A DNA stretch of 64,000 bases from Dysgonamonadaceae bacterium (GTDB lineage: Bacteria; Bacteroidota; Bacteroidia; Bacteroidales; Azobacteroidaceae): positions 20,036 to 84,035 of the forward strand of contig JAITQA010000063.1 of assembly GCA_031289145.1 (NCBI GenBank), read 5' to 3'. The position numbers and the translations under genes were made by a program. Shown here piece by piece: positions 48,740-58,610 of this stretch. The notes beneath the pieces were generated by a model. It was not told the origin of the DNA and ran no database searches. It worked only from the letters and a program-made list of their open reading frames with translations. The stretch's first letter is position 1, and the number at the start of each line of letters is the position of its first letter.

Positions 48740-49996
48740 TTATCGCATTTTCAGTGTTGCAATCGCCAAAGCTGCTAAAATAATTCCAATCAACCAGAAA
48801 CGGACTACAATTTTTGACTCCGGAACCGGCATCAAAGGTTTCTGAATCAGCGCTTCTATTCCCGCATTTCCCGGTTTCTGGAAATGATGGTGTAAAGGCG
48901 TCATCTTAAAGACACGCTTTCCGGCCCCGTATCTCTTCTTCGTAAATTTGAAATACGAAACCTGCATCATGACCGAAAGGCTTTCTGCCAGGAAGACGCC
49001 ACATAAAATAGGCAATAACAATTCTTTATGTATGATAATGGCAAATACGGCGATGATACCGCCCAAAGTAAGCGAACCGGTATCTCCCATAAAAACCTGG
49101 GCAGGAAAAGCATTGTACCAAAGAAAACCGATGGTGGCGCCGATAAAAGCGCTCGCAAATATGGCCAACTCTTCGCATCCGGGAATATACATGATGTTCA
49201 GGTATGCCGCATATTTGAGATTACTCGATACATAAGCCAATATCCCCAGCGAAACACCTATAATAGCTGAGCTTCCGGCTGCCAGGCCATCCAAACCATC
49301 GGTGAGATTAGCCCCGTTCGATACCGCCGTTACGATGAAAATGGCGACAATCACGAAAACAACCCAGGTGGCTGCCGTCCGGTGATTCGGCATAAAAGCA
49401 ACCAAACTGCGGTAATCCAAGTTGTTGTTCTTGAAAAAAGGAATCGTGGTCTGTGTTGATTTCACTTCCGGACTGTACACAATATCCGTGATAACATCAT
49501 GCTCCCTGATTTCCACATTTTCACGCATCACAGCATCCGGACTCAGGTAAATGGTTAATCCGACAATCAGGCCTAATCCTACTTGCCCCACAATTTTGAA
49601 TTTTCCCTTCAGTCCGTCTTTATTTTTCCTGAAAACCTTGATGTAATCGTCCAGAAAACCGATGCACCCCAACCAGATTGTCGTAATCAGCATCAGGATA
49701 ATATACACATTGGTCAATTTGGCGAACAGCAAAACCGGAATAAGGATTGCAATAATGATAATGATTCCGCCCATAGTAGGCGTCCCGATTTTCTTCATCT
49801 GACCTTCCAGACCCAAATCGCGGACAGTTTCCCCGATTTGCATCTTTTGCAGTTTTTCGATAATCCGGCGGCCGATAATCGTGGAAATCACCAAAGAAAA
49901 AATCAAAGCCATCGCCGACCGGGACGAGATGTAATGAAATATCCCCGCTCCGGGAAAATCTAATTTATCAAGGTAATCGAACAAATAGTATAACAT
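48740..49996 (-). CDS. mraY: Phospho-N-acetylmuramoyl-pentapeptide transferase
   Basis: Polytopic enzyme of 418 residues that forms lipid I on undecaprenyl phosphate. Conserved motifs include [11 protein letters not shown], the cytoplasmic GFLDDYIKV aspartates, [28 protein letters not shown] and the MTPLHHHFQ loop. The segment of about 60 residues between helices near 165-225 is longer than in E. coli, as often in Bacteroidota. Confidence 0.96.
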   Translation of the reverse strand: MLYYLFDYLDKLDFPGAGIFHYISSRSAMALIFSLVISTIIGRRIIEKLQKMQIGETVRDLGLEGQMKKIGTPTMGGIIIIIAILIPVLLFAKLTNVYIILMLITTIWLGCIGFLDDYIKVFRKNKDGLKGKFKIVGQVGLGLIVGLTIYLSPDAVMRENVEIREHDVITDIVYSPEVKSTQTTIPFFKNNNLDYRSLVAFMPNHRTAATWVVFVIVAIFIVTAVSNGANLTDGLDGLAAGSSAIIGVSLGILAYVSSNLKYAAYLNIMYIPGCEELAIFASAFIGATIGFLWYNAFPAQVFMGDTGSLTLGGIIAVFAIIIHKELLLPILCGVFLAESLSVMMQVSYFKFTKKRYGAGKRVFKMTPLHHHFQKPGNAGIEALIQKPLMPVPESKIVVRFWLIGIILAALAIATLKMR

Positions 49997-50006
49997 ACTT
50001 TTTGAA

Positions 50007-51470
50007 TTATGAATTGTGAATTTCTTTTATTACTTCCCTGTCATCAAAATGATGTTTCACGCCCTTCACTTCCTGATAATCCTCGTGCCCTTTTCCGGCA
50101 ATCAGGATGACGTCGCCGGTTTGCGCCAGCAGACAAGCCGTGCGGATAGCTTCTTTGCGGTCGGTGATTTTCAGCCATTTTTTCTTGTCTACATCCACTA
50201 AGCCCTCAGCCATATCCCGGATAATATCGTCGGGTTCTTCAAACCGGGGATTGTCGGAGGTGAGAATTACTAAATTGCTCAGGCGAACTGCCTCTTTTGC
50301 CATTATCGGCCGTTTCCCTTTGTCGCGGTTTCCGCCGCAACCAACTACAGTAATGATATTTCCCTTGTCGGCCAGAACTTCCCGTATCGCATTCAGGACA
50401 TTGGTCAGCGCATCGGGCGTGTGCGCATAATCGACGATGGCCGTATAACCTTCGGGTGAACGGAAAGGCTGAAAGCGGCCGGAAACGGATTGGAGGGTAC
50501 TGAGCAAGACCAAAACCTCGTCGGGTTTTTGCCCCAACAGAACACTTGCGCCGTAAACCGCCAGCAGATTGTAGGCGTTGAATTTTCCCACGAACTGTGT
50601 GGCAACTTCTTTCCCGTTGATACTCATCATCGTTCCGTCGAAATGCGATTCGAGGATTTTTCCCTTGAAGTCGGCCAGAGACAACAAAGAATAGCTTTGT
50701 TGATTTGCTTTTGTATTTTGGAGCATGAAAGTTCCGTTTTTATCATCTTTGTTGGTCAATGCAAAAGCCCCTGCCGGAAGCCGGTCGAAAAAATCTTTTT
50801 TAGCATCGCGATAAGCTTCGAAAGTATGGTGATAATCCAAATGGTCGCGGGTCAAGTTGGTGAAGATACCTCCCTTGAATTGCAGGCCGGCAATCCTTTT
50901 CTGGTCTATCGCGTGGGAGCTTACCTCCATAAAGGCGTAATCGCAGCCCGCTTCGACCATTTCCGCCAAAAGCGCATTTAACTCAATCGCATCGGGCGTG
51001 GTATGAGTAGCCGGCGCCATTTTTTCGTTCACATAGTTGCAAACCGTTGAAAGCAGACCGGTTTTGTAACCTAACTTCCGGAAAATGTGGTACAACAAGG
51101 TCGCAATAGTCGTTTTTCCATTGGTGCCGGTAACGCCGACCAGCATCAACTGCTCGGAAGGCTCGCCGTACCATGCCGATGCAATCCGGCCTAAAGCTTC
51201 GGCGCTGTCGGTTACTTTGATGTAAGTAATTCCGGCTTGTCGGCTTTCCGGCAGGACTTGGCAAACAACGGCAATCGCCCCATTTTCAATTGCTTTGCCG
51301 ATGAATAGATGCCCATCCGACTGTGTTCCGGGGACGGCGATAAACAGAAAGCCCGGTTGCACTTTTCGCGAATCGGAATGAAATCCTTCCACGGAAATTT
51401 CCGGATTACCGTTTGTTTCCGCAACATTTACCTTACTGATAAGTTTTTTGAGTTCCATATTGCAAATCAT
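50007..51470 (-). CDS. murE: UDP-MurNAc-L-Ala-D-Glu--meso-diaminopimelate ligase
   Basis: Mur ligase adding the third stem residue, 487 residues. The ATP loop is [13 protein letters not shown]. The substrate-specifying motif reads DNPR (in [14 protein letters not shown]), which marks meso-diaminopimelate-adding enzymes and distinguishes them from lysine-adding ones. Its ATG overlaps the stop of the penicillin-binding protein gene (ATGA); an internal ATG at 51458 is an alternative. Confidence 0.95.
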   Translation of the reverse strand: MICNMELKKLISKVNVAETNGNPEISVEGFHSDSRKVQPGFLFIAVPGTQSDGHLFIGKAIENGAIAVVCQVLPESRQAGITYIKVTDSAEALGRIASAWYGEPSEQLMLVGVTGTNGKTTIATLLYHIFRKLGYKTGLLSTVCNYVNEKMAPATHTTPDAIELNALLAEMVEAGCDYAFMEVSSHAIDQKRIAGLQFKGGIFTNLTRDHLDYHHTFEAYRDAKKDFFDRLPAGAFALTNKDDKNGTFMLQNTKANQQSYSLLSLADFKGKILESHFDGTMMSINGKEVATQFVGKFNAYNLLAVYGASVLLGQKPDEVLVLLSTLQSVSGRFQPFRSPEGYTAIVDYAHTPDALTNVLNAIREVLADKGNIITVVGCGGNRDKGKRPIMAKEAVRLSNLVILTSDNPRFEEPDDIIRDMAEGLVDVDKKKWLKITDRKEAIRTACLLAQTGDVILIAGKGHEDYQEVKGVKHHFDDREVIKEIHNS

Positions 51471-53671
51471 TTGAGTTGAATCGTTATTGTTTGTCCTTTG
51501 GATATGCTTGAACCGGAGATTATCGACTGGCTGAATACTGCTCCGCGTCCCAGTAAATTTACGCTCAAACCACTGTTTTCCAATGCATAAACAGCGTCTT
51601 TCGCTCCCATTCCTATCACATTGGGAACTAAGTTATGCTGTATTTTCCTGTCCTTCATCACCAAACCTTCATCTGTCAGTTGGGCGGTCATCCATTTGCC
51701 TTCAGCCTTATCGGAATAGTTGATATTCAATTTTTTCAAAACATATTTCGAATGTTCGAGCAAGCCGCTTTTCACCTTCGGAATTTTAGGAAAGGCGTTG
51801 TCTTGCGGCATTGAACCCGGTTTGGAAATGATGTTTTGCACATAAATTTCTTCAGCAATCCGTTTGAAAACCGTTCCGCACATGTTGCCACCGGAAGCGG
51901 CCTCATTCCTTGGTTTTCGGATGACGACGATGCAGGAATATTTAGGTTCGTTCGAAGGAAAGTAACCGCAGAAAGACACTTGGTGGCTCAGGCCTCCCTC
52001 CTTATATCCGGCAGCCCCATGGGATAGCTGTGCCGTACCGGTTTTTCCGGCAATCCGTACCAAGTTGGAATGCGCCGGTTTCCCGGTTCCTTGTGGATGG
52101 TTGACTACACTGTCGAGCATTTCCCGGATAAAACCCAAGGTTCTTTCGGAACAGATATGTTCATTGAGCACTGCTGTTTTTTTCCTTTCTTTGGTTTTTC
52201 CGTCTTCCTGTATTTCTTTCACAAATAGGGGTTTGACCATTTTCCCATCATTGGCGATGGCATTGAAAAAGGTCAGGGTATAAATCGGCGGAATTTGTGT
52301 TTCATAACCGAACGACATCCAAGGTAAAGTGGTACGATACCAGGTTTGCGGCGAATCTTTCGGATGACGGATACGGGCTGTTTTGTATCCGGGAATTTCG
52401 AGCGCCAGGTCCTTGTCGAATCCTATCCGATAAAGTCCGTCTACATATTTGCCCGGGTCTTTTTCGTAGCTTCTCAGGATAATTTTAGCCACCCCGATAT
52501 TGGATGAGAACCAGATAGCTTTGGCAGCATTAATCATGCCGTATCCTCCGCGGTGGGCGTTGTGGTCGAGCAGTGTAGCTCCTCCGTATTCAAATCTGCC
52601 GTTTCCAACATCGACAAGGTCGTCGGGTTGCACCAAGCCGTCTTCCAAAGCCACCATCATTGAGGCCACTTTGAAAGTAGAACCCGGTTCGCTCAGGTCG
52701 GTTACCGCATAGTTGTCGATTTCTCCCCATACGCCGTCCCGGATGCGTCCCAGATTGGTTATTGCTTTTACCGCTCCGGTCTTGACTTCCAGCACAACTG
52801 CTGTTCCCGATTCTGCGTCTAAGCCTTTTATTTTATCCATCAGCGCCTTTTCGGCTATGTCTTGTATATTGACGTCTATGGTGGAGATAATATCTTTTCC
52901 TGTAACGGGTTTAACATCCACGATAGTCATGTTGCGTCCCTCCACTCGTCGCCGGGTACCTGTTCCGGGTTTTCCCCGAAGCAGCGAATCGTAGGCCAGT
53001 TCCAAACCGTATTTTCCGCCTTTGACAGACTCTTCCCAGATATTTCCGATAGTCCTCGAAGCCAGGGTGCCGTAAGGCTTTGTTCGCTTGACAAATTCGC
53101 GGGTATAAAGCCCCGATTTGTTGCGTCCTTGTCTGAAAAAAGGCATCCTTTGTATTGCTTTGAGTTGCCGGTAATTGACATTGATTGTATTTATTGCGTA
53201 TTCACGGCTTCTTTTTACGACTTTCTTTTCTCCACCTTTGATTTTCGCTACTTTCGCCACTTCCACTTCTTCTTTTTCTTTCAATTTCAATCCGTCCATT
53301 AGATTCGCTTCATACTGTGCGACCGTTTTTTGCGGCAACAGTTTATTCAGTTCAACAGCCAGTGGTTTGGCATATTTTTTCAGGGTATCGGCTTTCAGAC
53401 CATCCGCCCAATAGTCCATATAGAGCCGGTAAGTAGGCTCCGTTGTCGCCATCAGTTCTCCGTTGGCGGAATAGATATTCCCTCTCGTAGCAGGAATAGA
53501 GATATTGGTACGAACGGCTTTATTTCCCAGCTCTACCCAGTATTTTCCTTCGTCAAAGGAAGTTACAGCAGCCCTTCCGATAATGGCGATGATTATCAGT
53601 CCGAAAATTAAACTAATGATAAAGTAATTCCGGAGGATTTTCTTGTTGTCTACAGGCTTCTTATTTTCCAT
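51467..53671 (-). CDS. ftsI: Septal penicillin-binding protein (FtsI type) with PASTA domain
   Basis: Class B transpeptidase of 734 residues that cross-links septal peptidoglycan. A single transmembrane helix near residues 15-35 is followed by the pedestal domain ([12 protein letters not shown]). The transpeptidase has S331xxK (GSTFK), SSN (AIWFSSNIG) and KTGT (AGKTGTAQ). The last 65 residues form a PASTA-like domain beginning [13 protein letters not shown]. The start at 53671 is chosen because it follows the ftsL-like stop without overlap; ATG 53695 would add eight residues. Confidence 0.94.
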   Translation of the reverse strand: MENKKPVDNKKILRNYFIISLIFGLIIIAIIGRAAVTSFDEGKYWVELGNKAVRTNISIPATRGNIYSANGELMATTEPTYRLYMDYWADGLKADTLKKYAKPLAVELNKLLPQKTVAQYEANLMDGLKLKEKEEVEVAKVAKIKGGEKKVVKRSREYAINTINVNYRQLKAIQRMPFFRQGRNKSGLYTREFVKRTKPYGTLASRTIGNIWEESVKGGKYGLELAYDSLLRGKPGTGTRRRVEGRNMTIVDVKPVTGKDIISTIDVNIQDIAEKALMDKIKGLDAESGTAVVLEVKTGAVKAITNLGRIRDGVWGEIDNYAVTDLSEPGSTFKVASMMVALEDGLVQPDDLVDVGNGRFEYGGATLLDHNAHRGGYGMINAAKAIWFSSNIGVAKIILRSYEKDPGKYVDGLYRIGFDKDLALEIPGYKTARIRHPKDSPQTWYRTTLPWMSFGYETQIPPIYTLTFFNAIANDGKMVKPLFVKEIQEDGKTKERKKTAVLNEHICSERTLGFIREMLDSVVNHPQGTGKPAHSNLVRIAGKTGTAQLSHGAAGYKEGGLSHQVSFCGYFPSNEPKYSCIVVIRKPRNEAASGGNMCGTVFKRIAEEIYVQNIISKPGSMPQDNAFPKIPKVKSGLLEHSKYVLKKLNINYSDKAEGKWMTAQLTDEGLVMKDRKIQHNLVPNVIGMGAKDAVYALENSGLSVNLLGRGAVFSQSIISGSSISKGQTITIQLK

Positions 53672-53678
53672 GACACAA

Positions 53679-54017
53679 TTATTTTTGAATTTCATAAACC
53701 GAAGATTTGGACGCCGCCAGGTTGATGCCTTTTTGCCTGAGCAGTTCTTCGATTTGCGATTGACGGCTGTGTGTCGTCAATTCGGTGGAAATTATCAGAT
53801 TCTCGTATTGAATATCTTTCAGTTGCGTCGTTAAATTTTCTATTTCCGTCAACTTTTTCATGCATGCATAACGATTACTGATAAAGAGGAGTATCAGGAA
53901 TACAATCAAAATCAATAATTTGGATTGTGCAACGAAAAATTTCTCCGTCAGTATCCCGCCGCCCAATATTTCTCCTATGGGGCGTTTTCTTTTTTTATTT
54001 TTCTCTTGCGTTTCCAT
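53679..54017 (-). CDS. FtsL-like cell division protein
   Basis: Small bitopic membrane protein of 112 residues: a basic cytoplasmic N-terminus (KNKKRKRP), one transmembrane helix at about 32-48 and a periplasmic coiled coil. Sequence is poorly conserved but size, topology and position between rsmH and the penicillin-binding protein gene are those of FtsL in the dcw cluster. The start overlaps rsmH by 23 nt. Confidence 0.85.
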   Translation of the reverse strand: METQEKNKKRKRPIGEILGGGILTEKFFVAQSKLLILIVFLILLFISNRYACMKKLTEIENLTTQLKDIQYENLIISTELTTHSRQSQIEELLRQKGINLAASKSSVYEIQK

Positions 54018-54945
54018 TTTTTTCTACAATTCGTAGCTTTGCGCTTCTTGCACGCGGGTTTTTTTCAATTTCGTCACTGTCAGGGACTAATACTTTATTA
54101 TTAATTGTGCGAAAAGGAGTTATTACGTTTCCGTAAAAATCTTTTTCGACAATTCCTTCAAAATTTCCGGTCTTGAAAAAATTCTTGACCAAACGGTCTT
54201 CCAACGAATGGTAGGTAATCACAACCAAACGGCCACCGGGTTTTAACAAATCCAAGGCCTGTATCAACAAGTCTTTGAGTGCATCCATTTCTCCATTTAC
54301 TTCTATCCGCAAGGCTTGGAAAGCCTGTGCCAGATTTTTTTTCTCTTTTTGTCCCGACCGGTTACGCTGTGATTCCCAACCGAAAAATGGCTTAATCACT
54401 TGCAGGAATCCGGAAATTGTTCGAATGGCCTCTTGGTTTCTGGCGCGAACTATTGCTTTCGCTATCGCCCGGGAATTTCTTAATTCGCCGTAGAGGTAAA
54501 AAACATCCGCCAGGGCTTCTTCGGTGTAAGTATTGAGGATGTCTGCCGCCGTTTTCCCCGCCCGTCTGTTCATCCGCATATCAAGTTCGCCTTCGAAGCG
54601 GAATGAAAACCCGCGGGTTTCGTCATCGAAATGATGGGAAGAAACGCCCAAGTCTGCCAATAATCCATCTAATGCTTTCACTCCTTGCCAATCCATGAAA
54701 TTGGAAAGGTAGCGGAAGTTACTTCTGATGAAAGTGAATGTTTCGCCCGGTAGAATGTTTTTTTCGGCGTCCTCGTCCTGGTCAAAACCATATAACCGGC
54801 CTCCGTCCAAACGTTTCAAAATTGCTTTCGAATGACCGCCGCCACCGAAAGTAGCGTCCACATAGATTCCTTCGGGACGGATATTGAGGCCGTCGATGCT
54901 CTCTTTTAAAAGAACCGGTACATGATATGCTTGTAATTCATTCAT
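53995..54945 (-). CDS. rsmH: 16S rRNA (cytosine-1402-N4)-methyltransferase
   Basis: SAM-dependent methyltransferase of 316 residues (MraW) modifying C1402 in the ribosomal P site. The N-terminal HVPVLLKESIDGL, the SAM-binding DATFGGGGHSKAIL, the GLLADLGVSSHHFD motif and the late TYHSLEDRLVKNFF motif are all present. It lies one base after mraZ. Confidence 0.96.
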   Translation of the reverse strand: MNELQAYHVPVLLKESIDGLNIRPEGIYVDATFGGGGHSKAILKRLDGGRLYGFDQDEDAEKNILPGETFTFIRSNFRYLSNFMDWQGVKALDGLLADLGVSSHHFDDETRGFSFRFEGELDMRMNRRAGKTAADILNTYTEEALADVFYLYGELRNSRAIAKAIVRARNQEAIRTISGFLQVIKPFFGWESQRNRSGQKEKKNLAQAFQALRIEVNGEMDALKDLLIQALDLLKPGGRLVVITYHSLEDRLVKNFFKTGNFEGIVEKDFYGNVITPFRTINNKVLVPDSDEIEKNPRARSAKLRIVEKNGNAREK

Positions 54946-54946
54946 C

Positions 54947-55396
54947 TTATGTGTTTACTAAAAAACGTTTGATGCTATCCTGTGAATCTTTTAGACTTAA
55001 GTTTGCTTTTTCCAACCGGTCGGGATTCCAGAGTTCAATGGAGTCGTACATCCCCACGAACCGCACTTCATGTGTAATACCGGTCATTTGCAAATACTTT
55101 TTCGGGATCAATATCCGTCCGTTTCCATCCATTTCCATCACTTCTACTTGAGAGGAGAAATGACGGAAAAGCCCTTGTTGTTCGGCATCCCATTTATTCA
55201 GTTTTTGCCGGAGTTGCATTAATTCTTCTTCCCATTGGGTTTTAGAAAAGAGCGTCAGACAATCTTGGGACTCATTTTTCCGTAAAATAAGTTGTGTTTC
55301 TTCAGCCAGATGCAATATTCGGCGAAACACAACCGGAACGAATACTCGCCCTTTTGCATCTGCTTTCGCGTCCATATTGCCAATGAATTTTTCCAT
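54947..55396 (-). CDS. mraZ: Transcriptional regulator MraZ
   Basis: AbrB/SpoVT-like DNA-binding protein of 149 residues and the first gene of the division cluster. Two copies of the swapped-hairpin motif are visible: DAKGRVFVPVVFR in the N-terminal half and DGNGRILIPKKYL in the C-terminal half. Known MraZ proteins bind direct repeats upstream of their own promoter; candidate repeats are described separately. Confidence 0.95.
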   Translation of the reverse strand: MEKFIGNMDAKADAKGRVFVPVVFRRILHLAEETQLILRKNESQDCLTLFSKTQWEEELMQLRQKLNKWDAEQQGLFRHFSSQVEVMEMDGNGRILIPKKYLQMTGITHEVRFVGMYDSIELWNPDRLEKANLSLKDSQDSIKRFLVNT

Positions 55397-55426
55397 GACT
55401 GAATGATTTTAATCTGATTCACAGGA

Positions 55427-55434
55427 CAAAGGTA
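55427..55434 (-). promoter_or_regulatory. -7 element of mraZ-ftsZ operon
   Basis: On the minus strand TACCTTTG matches the TAnnTTTG consensus and lies 30 bases before the mraZ ATG. The -33 position has a G/T-rich stretch (ATGGTGGTG) in place of a clean TTTG. This is the likely promoter for the whole division cluster. Confidence 0.6.
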
Positions 55435-55497
55435 CGAAATCCCCCACAATTCACCACCATAAAATGTAAAAAAATTTATCACCAATAAATTAACGGG

Positions 55498-55519
55498 TTA
55501 TTAACAGATTATTAACAGA
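55498..55519. repeat. Tandem 11-bp direct repeat upstream of mraZ
   Basis: Two head-to-tail copies of TTATTAACAGA followed by a partial third (TTAAAA). One helical turn of spacing makes this a possible protein-binding array, perhaps for MraZ, but the sequence does not match the TGGG-type repeats described in enterobacteria. Confidence 0.6.
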
Positions 55520-55724
55520 TTAAAATATTTATATATAGGATATTAATTAATACTATTAATTTATTATTGAAAGTGGGGAAATAAAATCGGGATCGTAAAG
55601 ATCGACGTATTCCTTATTCATCCGGTAAACGGGAATGAATCAATAACTTTATGGTAATTTGTTGTATTGGCAGAAATGTATGGGTGCATTTCAAATAAAA
55701 AGCAGTATCTTTACACAAGATTCA

Positions 55725-55758
55725 GTGCGAAAATGTGATTTTTATCACGTTTTTGCAC
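55725..55758. promoter_or_regulatory. Imperfect palindrome before AAA-ATPase pseudogene
   Basis: A 34-base inverted repeat with 15-base arms (GTGCGAAAATGTGAT against GTGCAAAAACGTGAT, two transition mismatches). The motif AAAATGTGATTTT recurs as a direct repeat at 55730-55742 and 55763-55775, the latter touching the start codon. It could be an operator or an RNA hairpin in the leader. Confidence 0.5.
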
Positions 55759-55774
55759 GATAAAATGTGATTTT

Positions 55775-56213
55775 ATGGATATAGAAAGAGGTATTATAGC
55801 GCAATTGTCGGCTTGGAAAACAGATTCCGACCGCAAGCCGCTATTGTTGATGGGCGCACGTCAAATTGGCAAAACGTGGGCTATGCAGACATTTGGCAAG
55901 CGTTATTATGCGCATACCGCCTATTTCAACTTTGATAAAAACGATGAGTTGCACGCTGTTTTTGAAAGTACAAAAGATGTGCAGCGAATACTTGGACAGT
56001 TGGTGTTTCATACCCAATCGCCCATTAAACCACAAACAACACTTATTATTTTCGATGAAATTCAAGGCAGAAGTTGATTTTTTGTTGCAAAACGGCGCAG
56101 CTATTATTCCAGTAGAAGTAAAATCAGCGCATAGCGTTGCGGGAAAAAGTTTGGCTTTATATAACGAATTGTATAAACAACTTTACGTATTCGATTTTCT
56201 TTCAATAATTTAA
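55775..56213 (+). pseudogene. AAA_14/DUF4143-type ATPase, internally deleted
   Basis: The first 97 residues form the N-terminal AAA+ part: Walker A LMGARQIGKTWAMQ and Walker B TLIIFDEIQ. The frame then stops at 56075-56077. From about 56055 another frame continues with the family's C-terminal nuclease-like DUF4143 end (AEVDFLLQNGAAIIPVEVKSAHS through VFDFLSII). Intact members are around 370-400 residues, so roughly 250 residues are missing at a junction near 56060 and the two ends are out of frame. It is not functional as a full ATPase; a short N-terminal peptide could still be made. Confidence 0.85.
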
Positions 56214-56313
56214 GAAAAGATGGAAACTTGCTGAATATTCTAATTTTTTTAACAGATTGGACAAAAAAAATTATAAATCTACATTTTTAAAATGCTTGTA
56301 AATCATAAAATTT

Positions 56314-57336
56314 ATGTTGGAATTTAAAAAATACACCTCTATTGAAAATACCTACGACAAGGATTTGATGGAAAAAATCAAATTGGAAGGTTTTGAAAAT
56401 CAAATATTTGTGGTACAGGAGAAAGTGCACGGCTCCAATTGCTGTTTTGTTACAGACGGGCAAAATGTGCGTTTTGCCAAGCGAACGGGTTTTGTGGAAG
56501 CCGACGAGAAATTTTACGATTACGAAGAATTGTTTGCACGGTATAAGGATAAAATAATCAGCCTCTTCCGGCGAGTGAAATCTACTTATGCCGACCTCCA
56601 AAGCCTGTCGATTTTTGGCGAAATGTTTGGCGGCGTCTACCCGCATCCCAATGTGAAAAATGACGCCAAAGTTCAAAACATTCAAAAGGGTGTTTTTTAT
56701 AGTCCGGTTCACGAGTTTTACGGCTTCGACCTGTACATTTCCGGCAACGAAACTTCGCGTTACTTACCTGTTGATGCTATCAATGCGTTTTTTGAAGCGG
56801 AGAATTTCTTTTATGCAAAAACCTTGTTTCAGGGAAATCTTGACGAATGTTTGCAATATCCGAATGCGTTTCAGAGTCATATTGCGGAATGCTTGGGTCT
56901 GCCGCCGATAGCCGACAATATTTGTGAAGGAATTGTCATTCGCCCTGTTGAACCGGTTTATTTCAGAAATGGCTCGCGATTGCTGCTGAAAAGCAAAAAC
57001 AGTCGCTTTGCCGAAAAGAAATCGGTCAAGAAACGCGAGCCTGCGTTGTTTGTTGAGCCGTCGTACAGCGAGTCCTTGAAAGAACTTTTGCCCATTGCGG
57101 AGGCGTATGTAACGGAAAACCGGCTGAACAATGTGATTAGCAAAATCGGGCATGTGTCCATTCCCAAAGATATGGGGAAACTCATTGGGCTGCTGAGCAA
57201 AGACACACTCGAAGATTTTCTGAAAGAACATTCCGGACGGTATGCTTCATTGGAGAAAAGCGAACAGAAAATATTGAATACGCATGTTAATAAAAATGTA
57301 ACAAGTTTATTGAAGAAAGTATATTTTAATATCTGA
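56314..57336 (+). CDS. RNA ligase, T4 Rnl2 family
   Basis: ATP-dependent RNA ligase of 340 residues that seals 3'-OH/5'-phosphate RNA ends. Nucleotidyltransferase motifs occur in order: motif I EKVHGSN with the AMP-accepting Lys37, the Rnl2-specific AKRTG (about 55-59), motif III FGEMFGG (about 101-107), motif IV CEGIVIRP (about 204-211) and motif V LLLKSKNSRFAEKK (about 223-236). The C-terminal domain keeps VTENRLNNVISKIG, as in T4 Rnl2, which acts in nicked duplex RNA repair. It stands alone; no kinase-phosphatase, Hen1 or nuclease partner is adjacent. Its place beside a decaying ATPase suggests an accessory gene. Confidence 0.9.
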   Translation: MLEFKKYTSIENTYDKDLMEKIKLEGFENQIFVVQEKVHGSNCCFVTDGQNVRFAKRTGFVEADEKFYDYEELFARYKDKIISLFRRVKSTYADLQSLSIFGEMFGGVYPHPNVKNDAKVQNIQKGVFYSPVHEFYGFDLYISGNETSRYLPVDAINAFFEAENFFYAKTLFQGNLDECLQYPNAFQSHIAECLGLPPIADNICEGIVIRPVEPVYFRNGSRLLLKSKNSRFAEKKSVKKREPALFVEPSYSESLKELLPIAEAYVTENRLNNVISKIGHVSIPKDMGKLIGLLSKDTLEDFLKEHSGRYASLEKSEQKILNTHVNKNVTSLLKKVYFNI

Positions 57337-57542
57337 GATTTTTCGAAAAAAACAGGCTGCCTCATATACCACTCGACCGTTTACATTCATGATAACGATA
57401 CGGCTTATCGGCGCATCGCTCTTGAGGCGTTTCAATATAAATATTTTATTCTTTTATACGACGAAACAAATTTAATGCCTTGGTTATTTTATGCAATTTG
57501 CATGTTACATTTTTCGTTTAAAATTGTCTATTAGATAAAGAC

Positions 57543-58043
57543 ATGGAACAGGAGCAATTCAAAAACGAAATACTTCCCTTGCGTGGTCAACTGCTGGCTT
57601 ATGCCGGACGGCTGCTGGAGAATGAAGATGATGCCGAAGATATCGTGCAGGAAGTTTTTTTGAAATTGTGGCGTATGCGTTACGAACTGGGCTTGTACAG
57701 GAGCATTCCCGCCCTTTCGATGAAGATAACGAAACACCTGTGTCTGAATCTATTGAAATCGAATAAACGAAATATAGAAGCGCCTGATGAATCAATTCCG
57801 GAAAATGAAAGCCTGTCTCCCGACCACCAATTAGAACAGAAGGAGGAAGCGGAACAAGTGTTGCATTTTGTGGACAGTTTACCCGGCTTACAACAAATCA
57901 TTCTCCGGATGAAACACATAGAAGGGCTTGAGATAGAAGAAATTGCCGAGCTAATCGGAAGCAATCCGGAAGCTGTACGGATGAATCTGTCACGCGCCCG
58001 GAAGAAAATAAAAGATATGTTTTTAAAAATACAAGCAAGATGA
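57543..58043 (+). CDS. ECF-type RNA polymerase sigma factor
   Basis: Extracytoplasmic-function sigma factor of 166 residues. Region 2 is recognisable (LLENEDDAEDIVQEVFLKLW), and region 4 forms the C-terminal helix-turn-helix (MKHIEGLEIEEIAELIGSNPEAVRMNLSRARKKI). It overlaps the next gene by four bases (ATGA), whose membrane product is the likely anti-sigma partner. It is not adjacent to a SusC gene, so it probably serves a different stress or envelope signal. Confidence 0.93.
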   Translation: MEQEQFKNEILPLRGQLLAYAGRLLENEDDAEDIVQEVFLKLWRMRYELGLYRSIPALSMKITKHLCLNLLKSNKRNIEAPDESIPENESLSPDHQLEQKEEAEQVLHFVDSLPGLQQIILRMKHIEGLEIEEIAELIGSNPEAVRMNLSRARKKIKDMFLKIQAR

Positions 58044-58546
58044 CAAAAGATTATCGACATATAGAAGAACTGACAGGCCGTTTTTTCGACGGTTTGACGT
58101 CCAATAGCGAGGAATGTGAACTGTATGATTTTTTCTCCGGCGAAGACATTCCGGAATATCTCCGGCCATACAAGGCTGTTTTTACCTTTTTCAAGAATGG
58201 AATCCATGCAGAAACTACTCCAAACCGACCGGAAACAGGAAAGAAACCGGCCATTAAATCCGGGAAAAAAACCTGGGCGCTTTGGTGGGGTATTGCCGCT
58301 TCGTTGCTGGTAGTCATATCGCTCCGTTTTTTCCGTCCGGATCAGGAAACCCTTTACGAAGGCAGCTATATTCTCAAGAATGGCGTCAAGATAATCGACC
58401 CTGAAATTGTCAGGGCGGAAATAGAGAAAATTCGATACACCGTTATGTTACAGGAAATCGAATATGAACAACTGACGCTTGATGCGGACGAAGCGGAACT
58501 TCAGCTTTTACAGCTGTCGACGGAAGAAATGATAGGTGAGGAATAA
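58040..58546 (+). CDS. Putative anti-sigma/membrane partner of ECF sigma
   Basis: A 168-residue protein with a cytoplasmic N-terminal half of about 80 residues, one transmembrane helix (about 74-94, WALWWGIAASLLVVISL) and an acidic periplasmic C-terminus. The arrangement and the translational overlap with the sigma gene are typical of anti-sigma factors in Bacteroidota, although the sequence shows no clear ZAS zinc motif. Function is inferred from context. Confidence 0.65.
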   Translation: MTKDYRHIEELTGRFFDGLTSNSEECELYDFFSGEDIPEYLRPYKAVFTFFKNGIHAETTPNRPETGKKPAIKSGKKTWALWWGIAASLLVVISLRFFRPDQETLYEGSYILKNGVKIIDPEIVRAEIEKIRYTVMLQEIEYEQLTLDADEAELQLLQLSTEEMIGEE

Positions 58547-58610
58547 ATTGAAACCTGCATCAAAAAAATAAATCTGTTGCGGGTTGCGTATAACAATAAT
58601 AATAAAAAAG

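Larger units (their letters stand above)
55397..55774. other. 378-bp divergent intergenic region upstream of mraZ
   Basis: AT-rich region containing the mraZ -7 element (55427-55434), a tandem 11-bp repeat (55498-55519) and an imperfect palindrome (55725-55758) before the AAA-ATPase pseudogene. No further gene was seen. Confidence 0.6.

Noticed and set aside
55498..55519. TTATTAACA as DnaA boxes or a replication origin
   Set aside because: Two mismatches to TTATCCACA in each copy, and no dnaA or dnaN gene or AT-rich origin architecture nearby.
57337..57534. Open frame continuing in phase after the RNA ligase stop
   Set aside because: It has no good start codon and no recognised domain, and Rnl2-family ligases end where the annotated stop lies, so it does not look like a read-through extension.
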